The notes under the pieces are model-generated. The model searched no databases. It was not told the DNA's origin and worked only from the letters and a program-made list of their open reading frames with translations. From the NCBI GenBank assembly GCA_009760855.2, contig WPIO01000121.1, positions 788,501 through 852,500 on the forward strand: a stretch of 64,000 nucleotides of DNA. Reading direction: 5' to 3'. Within the stretch, counting starts at the first letter, position 1; every line of letters starts with the position of its first letter. The stretch comes from Cristatella mucedo. Lineage: Eukaryota; Bryozoa; Phylactolaemata; Cristatellidae. The translations under genes and the position numbers were made by a program. Shown here in pieces: positions 27,287-59,294 of this stretch.

Positions 27287-28146
27287 ACAGAGATAAACAG
27301 ACAGAGAGACGGAGACAGATAGAGAGACGGAGTGTGCCGATGGGGGCGGTATGATGACCTTGGCCTAGGGAGTAGTTCTGATAGGCAGAGAAGGAAGGGA
27401 CGCCGGAAATTCGCCGGGCTCGCTGTGCGGCGACATTATGCGTGGCTCATTTTGGGTCGGCACCAGCCGCTCACTTCTCGCGTCCCTCTGTGCTCATCCT
27501 TTGAAGGTCAAGGCTGATCCAAAAACAGAGCCTCATTTATACAGCGGCGGAAGAGTCCTTGGCGACTATAGACCCGCTAGCTGCAGCCAATTGAAGATTG
27601 CGTTTTTGCAGGCATTGAATGCTCAAGTCGCGGAGAGCGTGCACTTTAGCCCTGCGCTAAGAAAGACACGCATTATTTCTGTTGCAATTGAAAACGCCGG
27701 CATCTAGTAACTACTCTTCATCTAGTAACTTCTCTTCATCTAGTAACTTCTCTTCTCAGTGAGTCTCCGCAGTCTGAGTCGCCGGATCTCGGGCTCGCAC
27801 ACACGATTCTAGTAGATTCCAGCGTTCGCACTCGCAGGCGCCCGGCGCTGGGCGGTCAAGTCCGGCGGTGATTCCCCGGGCAGGCGGTTCGCAAGTTCGC
27901 TGCGGGTGGCCGACCACGTGACGGCGGTGACGGCCCACCCTGATCGGCGCTGCCCACACCGCAGGCGCTCGGCAGCTGCGGCTGCAACAACGCACCTGCA
28001 GCCTCCGGCGAGAGACGGGGGGGGGTGGGGGTAGGGCGAAAACAGAGGTCACGTCCTTCAGATCTCTCCCTCCCTCCATCCTTCCCTCCCCCTCAGCCAG
28101 CCGCCGATCGGAAAACACGACGAGCTAGCTGTCAGTGTAGCGTACG
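26861..28146. promoter_or_regulatory. 1.3-kb spacer between divergent Ig and phosphorylase genes
   Basis: The two start codons face away from each other here, so both promoters should lie in this interval. It holds a (GA)n block (27139-27325) and three copies of an 18-base unit (CATCTAGTAACTTCTCTT) at 27701-27754. I see no clear TATA box. Confidence 0.4.
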
Positions 28147-49333
<21,187 letters not shown>

Positions 49334-50084
49334 CCGACGCTGCCAACGCTGTAGCCTCCGACACCGTGGAGGCACGCTCAACTACACCCGGCAGACTCAA
49401 GAGCGCTTGCCATCTTGCTCACTCTCATCTTGCTTTCCATCATCTTGCTCGCCATCATGTGGCCCTAGCCGTCGGTCAGAGTGAGTGATGCAGCTCACCC
49501 CAGCCCACAACCGCTCGCTGTTCATGGAATTTTCTCGGCTGAGCAATACACGCATTTGATACAGGCATGCCAGTAGTGTTAGTGTGAGACACAGCACTGC
49601 TGTGAAGCCATTCACCAGTCAATGGTTTGAGAAAATTACGGTGTCTAATAACGCAGCTGACAAACAGAACGTGGACCGTAGTAAATATGGACAAAGAATA
49701 AGTGACGATTTGATCCAACATGTAGTAGTCCCAAATGATTACTATTGGCTGAGCAAGCCACCATGCATAGAGATCACATGATTGATACTATGCTTGATTG
49801 ATTCTATACTGATGGCTTGATCAGCATACAGATCAAAGCATACAATTCTCTTCGGCTTTTGGCTTCTCTTCATGATCTGATCATCCTCTGATCAGCCATC
49901 AGCTGATGTGGCATTGGCAGAGGCCTATTGGCCTATGGTGCACGTGATGTGCAGCCATTCTGCCGTGGTCTGCAACTCCAAAAACAGACGCAGTGTCCTG
50001 AGTCAGTCTGTGCTGCACTGCAGGTCAAGTTTAAACCGCCCGGCGCAATGGCCTGTGAAGCAGATGCAGCTAACAGTTAATAAT
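49334..50084. other. Probable phosphorylase 3' UTR and spacer
   Basis: It follows the stop codon. It contains CATCTTGCTC-type short direct repeats near 49410-49460 and no conserved coding motif. I could not identify a clear AATAAA. Confidence 0.4.
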
Positions 50085-51850
50085 AACAATAATAACAATG
50101 CATTTGGTAAAGTGCCCACAGAGAACTCAATCTCTTTCTAGGCTCTTTACATTTGCTGTAAAGGAAGCATGATCGAATAATTAGTGGTAGCGTGCTCAAT
50201 AAACGACAACAATAACATGCTTAGGGGTGACATGCACAGGGTCAGTGTGTAAGTATGGTTAGTGGCAGCATGCACATTGTCAGCAGGCATAAGCACATAA
50301 ATGACGAATCACAGAGATCCACTATACGCTGTGATAAGTAGATGCGTTTTAAGTTTCTTTTTAAAGGTGGACAAGTAAAAAACTGTAGTGACAGATCGGG
50401 AGTGAGTTCCAGGCTTTGGGAGCATAGGAACTAAAACTATGGTCTCCAAGGAATTTGAGATTCCGAAAAGTGGGTTTTACGATACTTACTCTGATGGGGG
50501 AGTAGATCTGATATGTAGGCTGGAGCCCAAGAATGAAGGGACCGAAAACTGAGTGACAAAACCCTGAAGTCAATGCATCGCTTGACTGGAAGCCAGTACA
50601 TGTCAGTAAGAAGTGGTGTAATGTGGCAGCTGCGACGCTCACGACAGACAAGCCTAGCTGCAGAGTTTTGCACCAGCTGTAAGTGCATTATTGCACATGC
50701 CGGTAGACCAGTGGGCAATGAATTACAGAAGTCAAGACGGGATGTCACGAATGCATAGACCAACTTAGATATGATATCTCTGTCTAAACAAGCCCAAATT
50801 TGAGCAAAGTTATGTACCTGAAAGTAGGCCAACTTGATTGTGGAGCTGCTATGATCGTCGAACGAAAGATACCAGAACTTTGGTAATTTTGGTAAAATGA
50901 GGTAAAAATTTCGTGCAGATTCAACAGGAGGTCTGCTGGCACAGCCGATTTGGAGCATTAGCCTTTCCGATTTGTGCAGCACACTTGGTTTACCCATAGC
51001 TAATAAGTTAGTTTTACCATCATTCAATTTAAGAAAGTTTGCTGCCATCCATGAGCAGATGTCATCAATACATGCAGCAAGGGAGTTGAGAGAATTCTAC
51101 GTACTGCAGGGCTGGGTAGGATCAAAGCAGAGGCACACCTGAGTGTCATCCGCATAGAAGTGAAAGCCTAAATTGTGTTTGGCAATCACATCAGAAAGAG
51201 GGAGATTATAAATCGTGTAAAGAATGGGACCGACCAAGCACAGATCCCTGAGGTGCACCGTGTTTCAGAGGTACCTCGGATGATCTTTGTCCATTCACAT
51301 CAATACTCTGGAGTCTCCCACTGAGGTAGGACCTGAACCATTGCAATGCAGCACTAGTGATGCCCAGGTGAGATGAGATGCGCTCAAAAAGGACTTGGTG
51401 ATCGATAGTATCAAAAGCTGCCGAAAGATCGAGCAAAACAAGCAGGGAAACTCTACCCATGCCTGCATTCCTAAGTAGGCCGTTGTACACCCGAAGCAAT
51501 GCTGACTGTGGAGTGATTAGCTCTAAAGCCAGACTGAAACTTACTAGTAAGTTTGAAGTTTCAATGTATGAGGTCAGCTGGTCTTCCGCGACTCGTTCCA
51601 GTATCTTTGACAGGAACGGTAAGAGGGAGACTGGGTGGAAGTTGCTCTAGTTCTCTTGGTCCGGTGTAGCTTTCTTGAGTAGTGGCCTGACTATAGACTT
51701 TTTGAAAGGTGCTGGGACGTAACCTGAGGCTAGTAACATATAAATGACGTTAGTTATGCATGGCAGCAGCAGATCAATGCATCGTAGAAGCAGGACAGTG
51801 GGAACAGGGTTTGATTTGGATATGAGCTTCAGGACTAGGTCACTATCGAC
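50085..51850 (-). mobile_element. LINE-B copy, 5' truncated and frameshifted
   Basis: From its 3' end at the left it has the shared tail, UTR, and reverse transcriptase in several frames. These include VLLDLSAAFDTIDHQVLFER, the catalytic FYADDTQ region near 51150, MAANFLKLNDGKTNLLAMGK and the C-terminal block RLDFCNSLPTGLP. Frame breaks at about 50600, 51050 and 51200 make it inactive. Confidence 0.85.
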
Positions 51851-51984
51851 AGTTAGAACTCAAGTGCAGCTGTCAATGGACCAGTGGCAAAGTTGCAGTC
51901 TGCACCCCAATCTGATTCTGTGGCTTTCAGCATGGCCTGAAATGGTCGATTTTACCCCGCAGCTTTGTGGCAGGCACGCATCGG

Positions 51985-52375
51985 CAGCGTTTCATCGTGC
52001 ATTTAGTTCGTATGCTCCCACAGCCTGGAACTCCCTCCCGACCTGCGTCAGAACATTCCCTGACCTGACCACATTTAAAAGGAACCTAAAAACACACCTA
52101 TTTAGGACAGCATTTAGTGGGTCCCTGTGATTCGTCCTTGATGTGCTTATGCATGCTGACACTGAGCATGCTGCCACTAACCACATTTGCATGCTGACCC
52201 TGTGCTTGTCACCCCTAATCATGTTATTCATTTTGTTTGTTTATCAAGCATTATATTACTCACAATTCAATTGCATTTCCCTTTGCAGCAAATGTAAAGT
52301 GCCTAGAGAGAGATTGAGTTCTCTGAGGGCGCTTTATCAAGTGCATTATTATAATTATTATTATCGTGCCTTGAC
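51985..52375 (+). mobile_element. LINE-B 3' fragment
   Basis: It starts in the last coding block (FSSYAPTAWNSLPTCVRTFP), ends FRTAFSGSL, then UTR and tail with (ATT)n. It lies head-to-head with the minus-strand copy to its left. Confidence 0.85.
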
Positions 52376-52704
52376 CGAGGTCAGGCAATATTGGCTGGTT
52401 CATTATTCATTATTCATTCATTCATATTGGTGGTCTTCGGGCTATTGCAGAGGTAGCCTCCTTTTCATTGCAGCCTCCGTTTCTTTGCCCCCAGCGCTGA
52501 CGAGAGCGTTAAGTCTTGCACGGTGTCTTGCACGCCGTCATTAGAGTATTTCCTTTTGCCACTGAAGGAAGCCGTTGCTGGTCCCGAAGAAATTTTTATT
52601 AGCTGATTTTACTGGCTCATTTACGTGGATCGGCCCATGCAACAGCTTTTTTATGCAGCAACTTTTAACGTAATACAACGATTTATAATCCGGTAAGTTT
52701 GTAC

Positions 52705-52880
52705 TGGTGAGCCATGATGGCACACTAAGTAAGGCAGTTACTTTCATTACCTCGGACCAGAGGTCGTGGGTTCGATTCCTGCAGTGGGCAATCCTTTATC
52801 GCCACTGCAAGCAGTGGCGATAGCCGTAATGGCTCTTCTGTCGCTATACAAAAAGAGGCTGTTTAAGCAGCTAGGATTTT
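52705..52880 (+). mobile_element. SINE-2 copy
   Basis: GATGGCACACTAAGTAAGGC, the canonical B box GGTTCGATTCC, TATCGCCACTGCAAGCAGTG and a 3' AAAGAGGCTGTTTAAGCAGC followed by a T run. Confidence 0.85.
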
Positions 52881-53029
52881 TTTTTGTCGGCTGACTTTGG
52901 CCTTGACCCTTGTTGATCTTGGTCTTGGTGACTTCCAGCTGACCACATTCCTTGGAACTGAAAGCACCATGTGGCCAACCATTACCTTAAAGAACAAACG
53001 AGGCAAGATGATTCAACAGCCTCCTCTAT

Positions 53030-53400
53030 ATAGCCGCAGAAGAGCCTTAATGGCTATCGACATGGCTTGCACTGGGCAATACAGGATGGCCTGCTACAGG
53101 ACTCGAACCCACGATCCTAGCATGAAGAGCGAACACCTTATCACTGGGCTAAGCATTGCCCTCCCCCTCGACGTGGCCTGGATTCCAGCTCAAGCCACAA
53201 GTTCTCCAAAGATGCGGACCACGTGCTGCCTGCGGATGCCGACTGCCAGTCACCGATCAAGGCGCACTGCTTTACAGCAGCACCTGGCTCAGGAGCAGCA
53301 CAGGGGCCGCTTTAGAAATTCTCGAGTAAAACATACTTAGTCACTGTGGCTTTGCGAAGTAACAAATGGAGATACATTGCATAACAAACTTCAACAACTA
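53030..53400. mobile_element. Minus-strand SINE-2 remnant followed by LINE-A end
   Basis: 53035-53170 has AGAGCCTTAATGGCTATCGA and GGACTCGAACCCACGATCC (reverse of a B box). 53330-53395 has TGTGGCTTTGCGAAGTAACA, resembling the LINE-A terminus in plus orientation. Confidence 0.55.
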
Positions 53401-53931
53401 GGCGACGTGGCTGAGCCCTCCCCCCCCGGTGCGTTGGCTGAGCATGAAGAGGAGCGAGTTACTGGAGGGAGAGCGAGAGAGAAAGGGTGAGGCACCCCCC
53501 CCCGAGATCGCTTGAGTTAGCTCAGAGCGTTCGGCTATGGGTAGCTGGGCTCATTGAAAACTCAAAGCTTCTGATAAGAGCCGTCACTAGGTCCGAGAGC
53601 ACACACCGAGAGGCCTGCTCTCACCGAAAGCAGTGCTTCCTTTACGACGGAATTATGACTACGGCAGCCAGCGAAGCCGGCTGTACAAACATGAGGCTGT
53701 TTAATCAGCTAACCTCAGGTTTCTTTGACTTTTACTCGGAGCTCATGTGATGAATAAGCGATTTCTAACTGGAGGCGAACGAATGCAAGGTGTTCAACAG
53801 GCTAGCACAAAAAGGTGTTACAACATAAGCGATCCCCACGGCCGAGTTAGCCGCAGGTCGGAGCAACTCAGCGACTTCCGCTTCCGAACCAAGCGTAGAA
53901 ACAGCGGTCCCATTCGCGTGCTTAATTAAGC

Positions 53932-56900
53932 ATGGCGCTTCTCAGCCGAGCTTTAAACGCCTACCGGAGTAGCCGCTTTTTGAGATACAGCGTCCCGTTC
54001 CTGGTACGACATTTGTCACGCTGGAGCTTTGTGCGAAAATATCTGCCGCCACCCCACGCTTACGGATAGCGCGACCTCGGTGCCGGATGTACTAGTGCTA
54101 GCCGCTTCGCGTCGGTTTGGCCAGTAGCTGGTAGTGTGCGCTCTCTCGACTGTACCTGCCGCAGCCCCGCGCGCTATCGCGAGTTTCCGGTCGACCTGCA
54201 CACGGCGGTATGACGAGCACTGAACGGTCTCGACGGTATATTAGAAGCTTACGTCTCAGCATGCCTTAAAAGTGAAGTCGCTCGGCGAAATGGTGCAGGG
54301 CCGCCACGTGATGAAATCTAATCTATCTCCGTCAGTTACTCCTCAAAGCCTTGACAGACTGAGCGGGTGTTACGCAGGCGAGTTTAATATAGCGCACTAG
54401 AAACCATCTTCGGTGTGCGTGCTGTAGCCAACAGACCATGCTGTTCTTGTTGTTCATTGAGCATGCTACCACCAACCATTCGATCGTGCTTCCTTTGCAG
54501 CAAATGTAAAGTACCTAGAAAGAGATTTGAGTTCTCCGAGGGTCCTAAATAAAATGTATTATTATTTATGTTTCAAGAGGTTCCGCCTAGCGTTCCAGCT
54601 GATTTGATTTGTCAACTTGGATGCGTATATTACACACACTCACACACACACACACACTCACAGTGTCGAAGGCGTGCTCAATAACCTTCCTCGAGAGGTT
54701 GTATAACATATATAATTCATTTGTATAGCGCCTCAAGAGAACTTAATCTCTATTCAGGCGCTTCACATATGCCTCGGGGCTCGAGCCCATGACCTCAGTA
54801 GCCGGGATGGCACACTAGGTAAGGCGGTTGCTTTCACGGCCTCGGTCCCGAGGTCGTGGGTTCGATTCCTGTGGTCGGCGATTCTGTATCGCCACTGCAA
54901 GTTACGGTGGTGATAGCCGTAGAGGCTCTTCTGTCGCTATACAAAAAGAGGCTGTTTAATCAGCTAGGATTTTTTTCTCTTGGTCGGGGCGAGCACCTTA
55001 ACCGCCAGACCATAACAGCCTGCAGGTGAGACGTGAGCCGAGTGTGTCCGGTAAATTACCGAGTGTGAGTGAAATTCGTTTTATAAATCAGCTTTGCTGC
55101 AATTGTATCGAAACGGCGATTTCTGAGCGTAACGCGAAGTACAGCAGACGAATCTAAGTGTCCCCATTTTGCCAGCTTCGCATTCGTTTTCCCAGGAAAA
55201 GCCATCCTGGCAAGAGCAGCAGGCTCCCGATGCTGCCACGACCTTCAAACAATTGAAATATAATGCATGTGCATAGCGCCCTTAGAGAACTTAAATCTCT
55301 ATATCCAGGCGCTTCACACATGCCTCGGAGCTCTTGGTCGGGCCGAGCGCTTGACCCGTAGCAGCCCGTCGTAACGGCTTCCAGTTGCTGGCGTGGTGTG
55401 GTCGAGAAGCGCTGGTCCCGCTCACGCTCGTCTCCACGATCGTTGCAGGTGTTTGTGGTCGGCGGTTCTTTCGGCTTGAAAGAGTTCGCTTCGATCCGAT
55501 ACGATTTCAGGACAGGCGGTGAGGTGAGCAGTGCCCGTCGCCGCAGACGTCACGGCGGCACAAGGCGACGGCGCGTCAAGCTCGCCGTGGTGGTCGCCAA
55601 GCTGTGCCCGCGCCCTCTCTCTCTCTCTCTCTCTCTCACAGTGGATTAGGTGGGGTGGGACATTCCTGAGGACCTGCCTTCCCTAGTCGCTCGCATCAAT
55701 GCACACCACTCGCAGCGATCGTTGGCTTTCACCCTTATCTATCTCTCTCTCTTTCTGCCATCCGTCATGTCGTAGGTCTCACGTGAAGAGCTGGCTGCAC
55801 TGGAGAAGCTCAAGAAACCGGGAAAAGTTACGTTGGAATCCGAGTACGAAGTAGGTGGACCGATCGCCAGCAATGGCCGCCGCTGCCGGCCTGTTGCTGC
55901 ACCTGCCGGCGTTTTGCCCGTTGCCGAAAGTGTGCCGTAATGACCCGATCCTCGTGAGTTTCGTACCGCCAGCTCTTTGTGGTAGTGAGGGGGGTTCAGG
56001 CTAGCCAGCTGGCAGCTACAGTGTAGGTCGCGCTGTGTCCTCAGCCTGACCCACCCTTCCTGGTGTGAGGACCGCGGCCACTGCTACTGGTAGCTCAGTG
56101 GGCCCAGCTCTCGAGTACGATTTACTACGGTGTCCCCCTCACGTGACCCCAGCCACTCCTTCTCTATCATAACCAATGCAGCCACTCAAGTGTGGCTGCA
56201 TTGGTGCTGTGGCTGAGCAGCAGTTGACCATGCTGGCAGTTGACCGCCACGATTTGTTGCCACCACCGCATTGCTGAGGCGTGCCTCAACGGACAGCATT
56301 TCGAGGCACGAAAGAACCCGAAAAAATAGGTCGTCATGCATGATGACACCGAATGAAGGCTGGTTGCCGTCCACGAGCCTGCGATCAGAGTGGGGTAGGT
56401 GGGTGAGGGGGTTATTACTTACACTCTGACAGCACCACAGCTACCCAAAGGCTGCTACTGCTTGTGGCCGATGAGGTCAAGCCTTGCCGATTCTGCACCC
56501 AGTGGCTTCGAGTCATGCTGAGGGCAGGAGGATTTCTTGCCAGTCAAATGCCATCAGCATCGATCAATCGGGCATCGATGTCATTGAGAGCCAGCATGGA
56601 GACAACTCGTGGAGGGAAGGCCTTAGTGGGAGCGTTGGATGGATGGTGAAATCCAGCTCAAAACTGCTGCTCTGTGAGGTGCTGGGGTGCCCATTCGTAT
56701 CGATAGTCGTGTTCTTGATGCCAATCGGTGCGATCGGTCCGATAATAGCAGTGCTTGAAATTATTAATTGCACATTGAGTTACGTCGATTAATAACCAGA
56801 CATGAAACATTGTCACGATTCAGGGTGTAGACCAAATAGAAAGCCCCTCTTAAGTGATGGTCTGTCGGCCGATGCTTTTGGCATCGACTTATGCACTGCG

Positions 56901-57641
56901 ACTGGTGCTTTGCACACGTGACCTTGGCTCAGTGCCACTCAGCTGCAGCTACTTGAGACTTGTTATCGCGACATTCTAGGGCATTCTCGATGGCTGCCAT
57001 GCTCTGCTATTGTCGGCTTACGCATACGTCGTTTAGTGTTAGTCTCGTGTTTGCAAAGACGCTACGAGCTGAGTTCTTAGCAAAGGACTGAAGTTCAGAA
57101 GTTGTTGCATCGCATTCGCAGAGTATCCTTAGAGGTCTGGTCCTCTCTGGCTAAATAATGAGTCCTTTACAGGTTTGTATATGTCAAGTTCTCGGTGTGG
57201 TCGCTGCCTCAGGCATCTATTCTGCATTCGACTTAGATGTTGTTGCTCTTTTTTCTTACCGATTTTTTCATGTTATTTATTTCGTATTTTTTCATATTAC
57301 ATGCCTGCGCATTTTTTTTGAAGTGCCGTCAAAACTAGTTACTGGGAGCCTCCACGTGTTTCACAGGACTCCAAAAGCTGCCCACGTGGTGTAGCTTGTG
57401 TGTGTGTGTGCTTGCTTGCGACCCGATTGTAAGAGCACAATGGAGGCTGTGGAGGCACAGCCGACATCGATGCGACCGCCTTCGACTGCCTCGCCGGCAT
57501 TGACGGTAGCACAACGACCGTTCTGTTTCTTTGTAGAAAATTCAAAAGCTGGACATCGAGAACTGGTCAAACGTTCGTGTTCCACGTCCTTGGGAAGAGG
57601 GCGGCACTAGCACCAGCTCGCAAGGTTCGATGCAGCAATGA
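53932..57641 (+). CDS. COX16: COX16, cytochrome c oxidase assembly factor
   Basis: Four exons: 53932-54003, 55449-55523, 55776-55850, 57537-57641, all phase 0 joins, 108 residues against 106 in human. The start is the ATG at 53932 (MALLSRALNAYRSSRFLRY). One membrane span with the family hallmark VVGGSFGLKEFASIRYD crosses the first splice. LESEYEKIQ and WSNVRVPRPWEEG follow near the C-terminus, as in human LESEYEKI and IRGPRPWED. The known protein sits in the inner mitochondrial membrane and helps assemble cytochrome oxidase, acting with COX2 metallation factors. The exons are short and intron 1 carries several retrotransposon fragments. All splice sites are GT-AG. Confidence 0.93.
54290..54565. 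mobile_element. LINE-A end (-) next to LINE-B tail (+) in COX16 intron 1
   Basis: 54300-54425 matches the LINE-A terminus in minus orientation (TATCTCCGTCAGTTACTCC, GTGTTACGCAGGCGAGTTT). 54480-54560 is the LINE-B tail in plus orientation (AAAGTACCTAGAAAGAGATT, then TCTCCGAGGGTCC). Confidence 0.7.
54710..55025. mobile_element. SINE-2 nested inside a SINE-1
   Basis: A minus-strand SINE-1 runs 54710-54799 (TTGTATAGCGCCTCAAGAGA, then GGGGCTCGAGCCC). It is interrupted by a complete plus-strand SINE-2 at about 54800-54972 (GGTTCGATTCCTG, AAAGAGGCTGTTTAATCAGC, T run). SINE-1 then resumes at TTGGTCGGGGCGAGCACCTT. Confidence 0.75.
55255..55345 (-). mobile_element. SINE-1 fragment
   Basis: TGCATAGCGCCCTTAGAGAA and CAGGCGCTTCACACATGCCT match the SINE-1 tail. 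It lies about 100 bases before COX16 exon 2. Confidence 0.7.
56172..56205. repeat. Perfect 14-bp hairpin in COX16 intron 3
   Basis: ACCAATGCAGCCAC at 56172-56185 pairs exactly with 56192-56205 around a 6-base loop. Confidence 0.9.
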
Positions 57642-57770
57642 TAGCGGCAGCGGCCAGCAAGCCAAAGAGCTCTCGTGACGTCACATCCGGCTTTGCAACA
57701 GCCCAAGCTCTGCTGCTGCTGTTACGATACTGCACCTGCCGTGCCGTGACGTCGAACGCCTCTTCTCCTC

Positions 57771-57795
57771 CCCCCCCCCCCCCCCCCCCCCCCCG
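57771..57795. repeat. Poly-C run
   Basis: About 25 C residues in the probable COX16 3' UTR. Confidence 0.9.
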
Positions 57796-58332
57796 GTGCC
57801 ACCCTGTCACGTGGCCTCGGCGACAGCTGGAGCTCGTGGACTGAGGAGTCGCGGAGGCTTGTTGTGCGGGGTCCCTGTGCATAGGAGGCTATCACTCCGG
57901 GCGTCGACCTCACTGCCACCGCCTCTCTTGAAGCGCTGGTCCGCCATTGGCCCGGGCAGAGCGCCTGCTTCAGACGTGGCAGCGAGCTTTCTTATAACGC
58001 ACTTTTGACAATTGCATTCGGCAGCGGCAGCTGCCGAGAAAAAAAGTGATGCTGAGTATCCGGAAGTGAGCCGCCCGAAAGCCGCCCGAGCGACGGTCGG
58101 CCGTTGTCAGTGAGTGCTGGTCTTTCCTCTGCGCAGCAGCCGGACAGGCCGCGAGTGCATACTTGACAACCGATACTGTGCTCGATCGCTCGGAGGCCGG
58201 TTTCGCTCAGCTCGGCGCGCTTTGCTAGCGCAGCTGCTGCTGCGTCGGTCTGCTGACGGCCGAGGGCCAGCGGTCATTGGAAAGTGGCGCGTCGGCTTTC
58301 TGCTACACAGCGCGGCCTCGTTTTAAATCCGA

Positions 58333-58338
58333 AATAAA
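58333..58338 (+). terminator. Polyadenylation signal of COX16
   Basis: AATAAA lies 692 bases after the COX16 stop, followed by a T/G-rich stretch (TGGTCTAGTGTCTGCTGCTT). Confidence 0.6.
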
Positions 58339-58699
58339 AACGCCTGATGGTCTAGTGTCTGCTGCTTGTTTCCGGGCAATGCCAAGCGATCGCTGACCCG
58401 GAAGCTGCCAAGGTGAAACTGCCCCGGGGAAGGCGCGCACTCATCGTCACACAAGCTTCATTTGCCGGCTCTTTTTGCCGGGAGGCAGGATGATCTCGAG
58501 CAGCAGGATGCAGGGCAGCTGATCGGTCGCTGCGCGCCAATCGGTGAATTTTCTTTTTCTTCCGCCCATTGAGCTGATTGGCTGGGCTCGGTCGGCAGAT
58601 GCCGCACGCAGCAGCCAAGTCGCCGGAAGCAGACAGCTGCAAGCGCTTAGAGCTCGCACGTCACGCTCGGCGGAGGCGGCTCGAGCTGCCTGCTACCGG

Positions 58700-59198
58700 C
58701 TAGTGGTCGCTGGCAGCCAGAGCGTGCCGCGCCATCAGTCGGTCGGTCAGCGGCGAGCCGGGCTTCAGCGCCACTCGTTCGTTAAGCAGCCACCTGCAGC
58801 AGGCATGCGCCGGAGGCTCGAGCCGGATGTGGCGCGGCGAGTTGGCGCAGCATGCCGGGAAGGCTGGGACACGAAGCTGACAGTAGCGCCGACGCTGCCG
58901 GGTGGTCAGCGGTGCTGCTCAGCGCTGTCTTACCCGACGTATTTGAGGTGCTGAGGTGACTTGAGGCAGGCGTGCAACAGCAGCTGACTGAATAAGTCGC
59001 GCTTGAAAAAGTGAGCATGTAAAACGAGAGTCAGAACCGACGTGCCGAACCATCATTCGGTGCCTTGCGAGACACGCTACACGTACGGCGACGAACGTGT
59101 CTTTTGGGCATGCTAGCGAGTTTGAACCCCCCCCCCCGAGCTCACCACATGTCGATTCCCCCCCTCTCTCTCTCTCTCTCTCTCTCTATAATATAGGG

Positions 59199-59231
<33 letters not shown>

Positions 59232-59243
59232 GTATATACATAC

Positions 59244-59294
<51 letters not shown>

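Noticed and set aside
53932-57641. COX16 exons as extra 3' exons of the phosphorylase gene
   Set aside because: The phosphorylase has a stop at 49333 after the conserved C-terminus, and the COX16 exons make a complete protein with its own start.
58447-58659. Minus-strand frame with an F-box-like DQLPCILLLEI
   Set aside because: The motif is too short, the frame ends at once, and it lies just beyond the TTC38 stop, where 3' UTR is expected.
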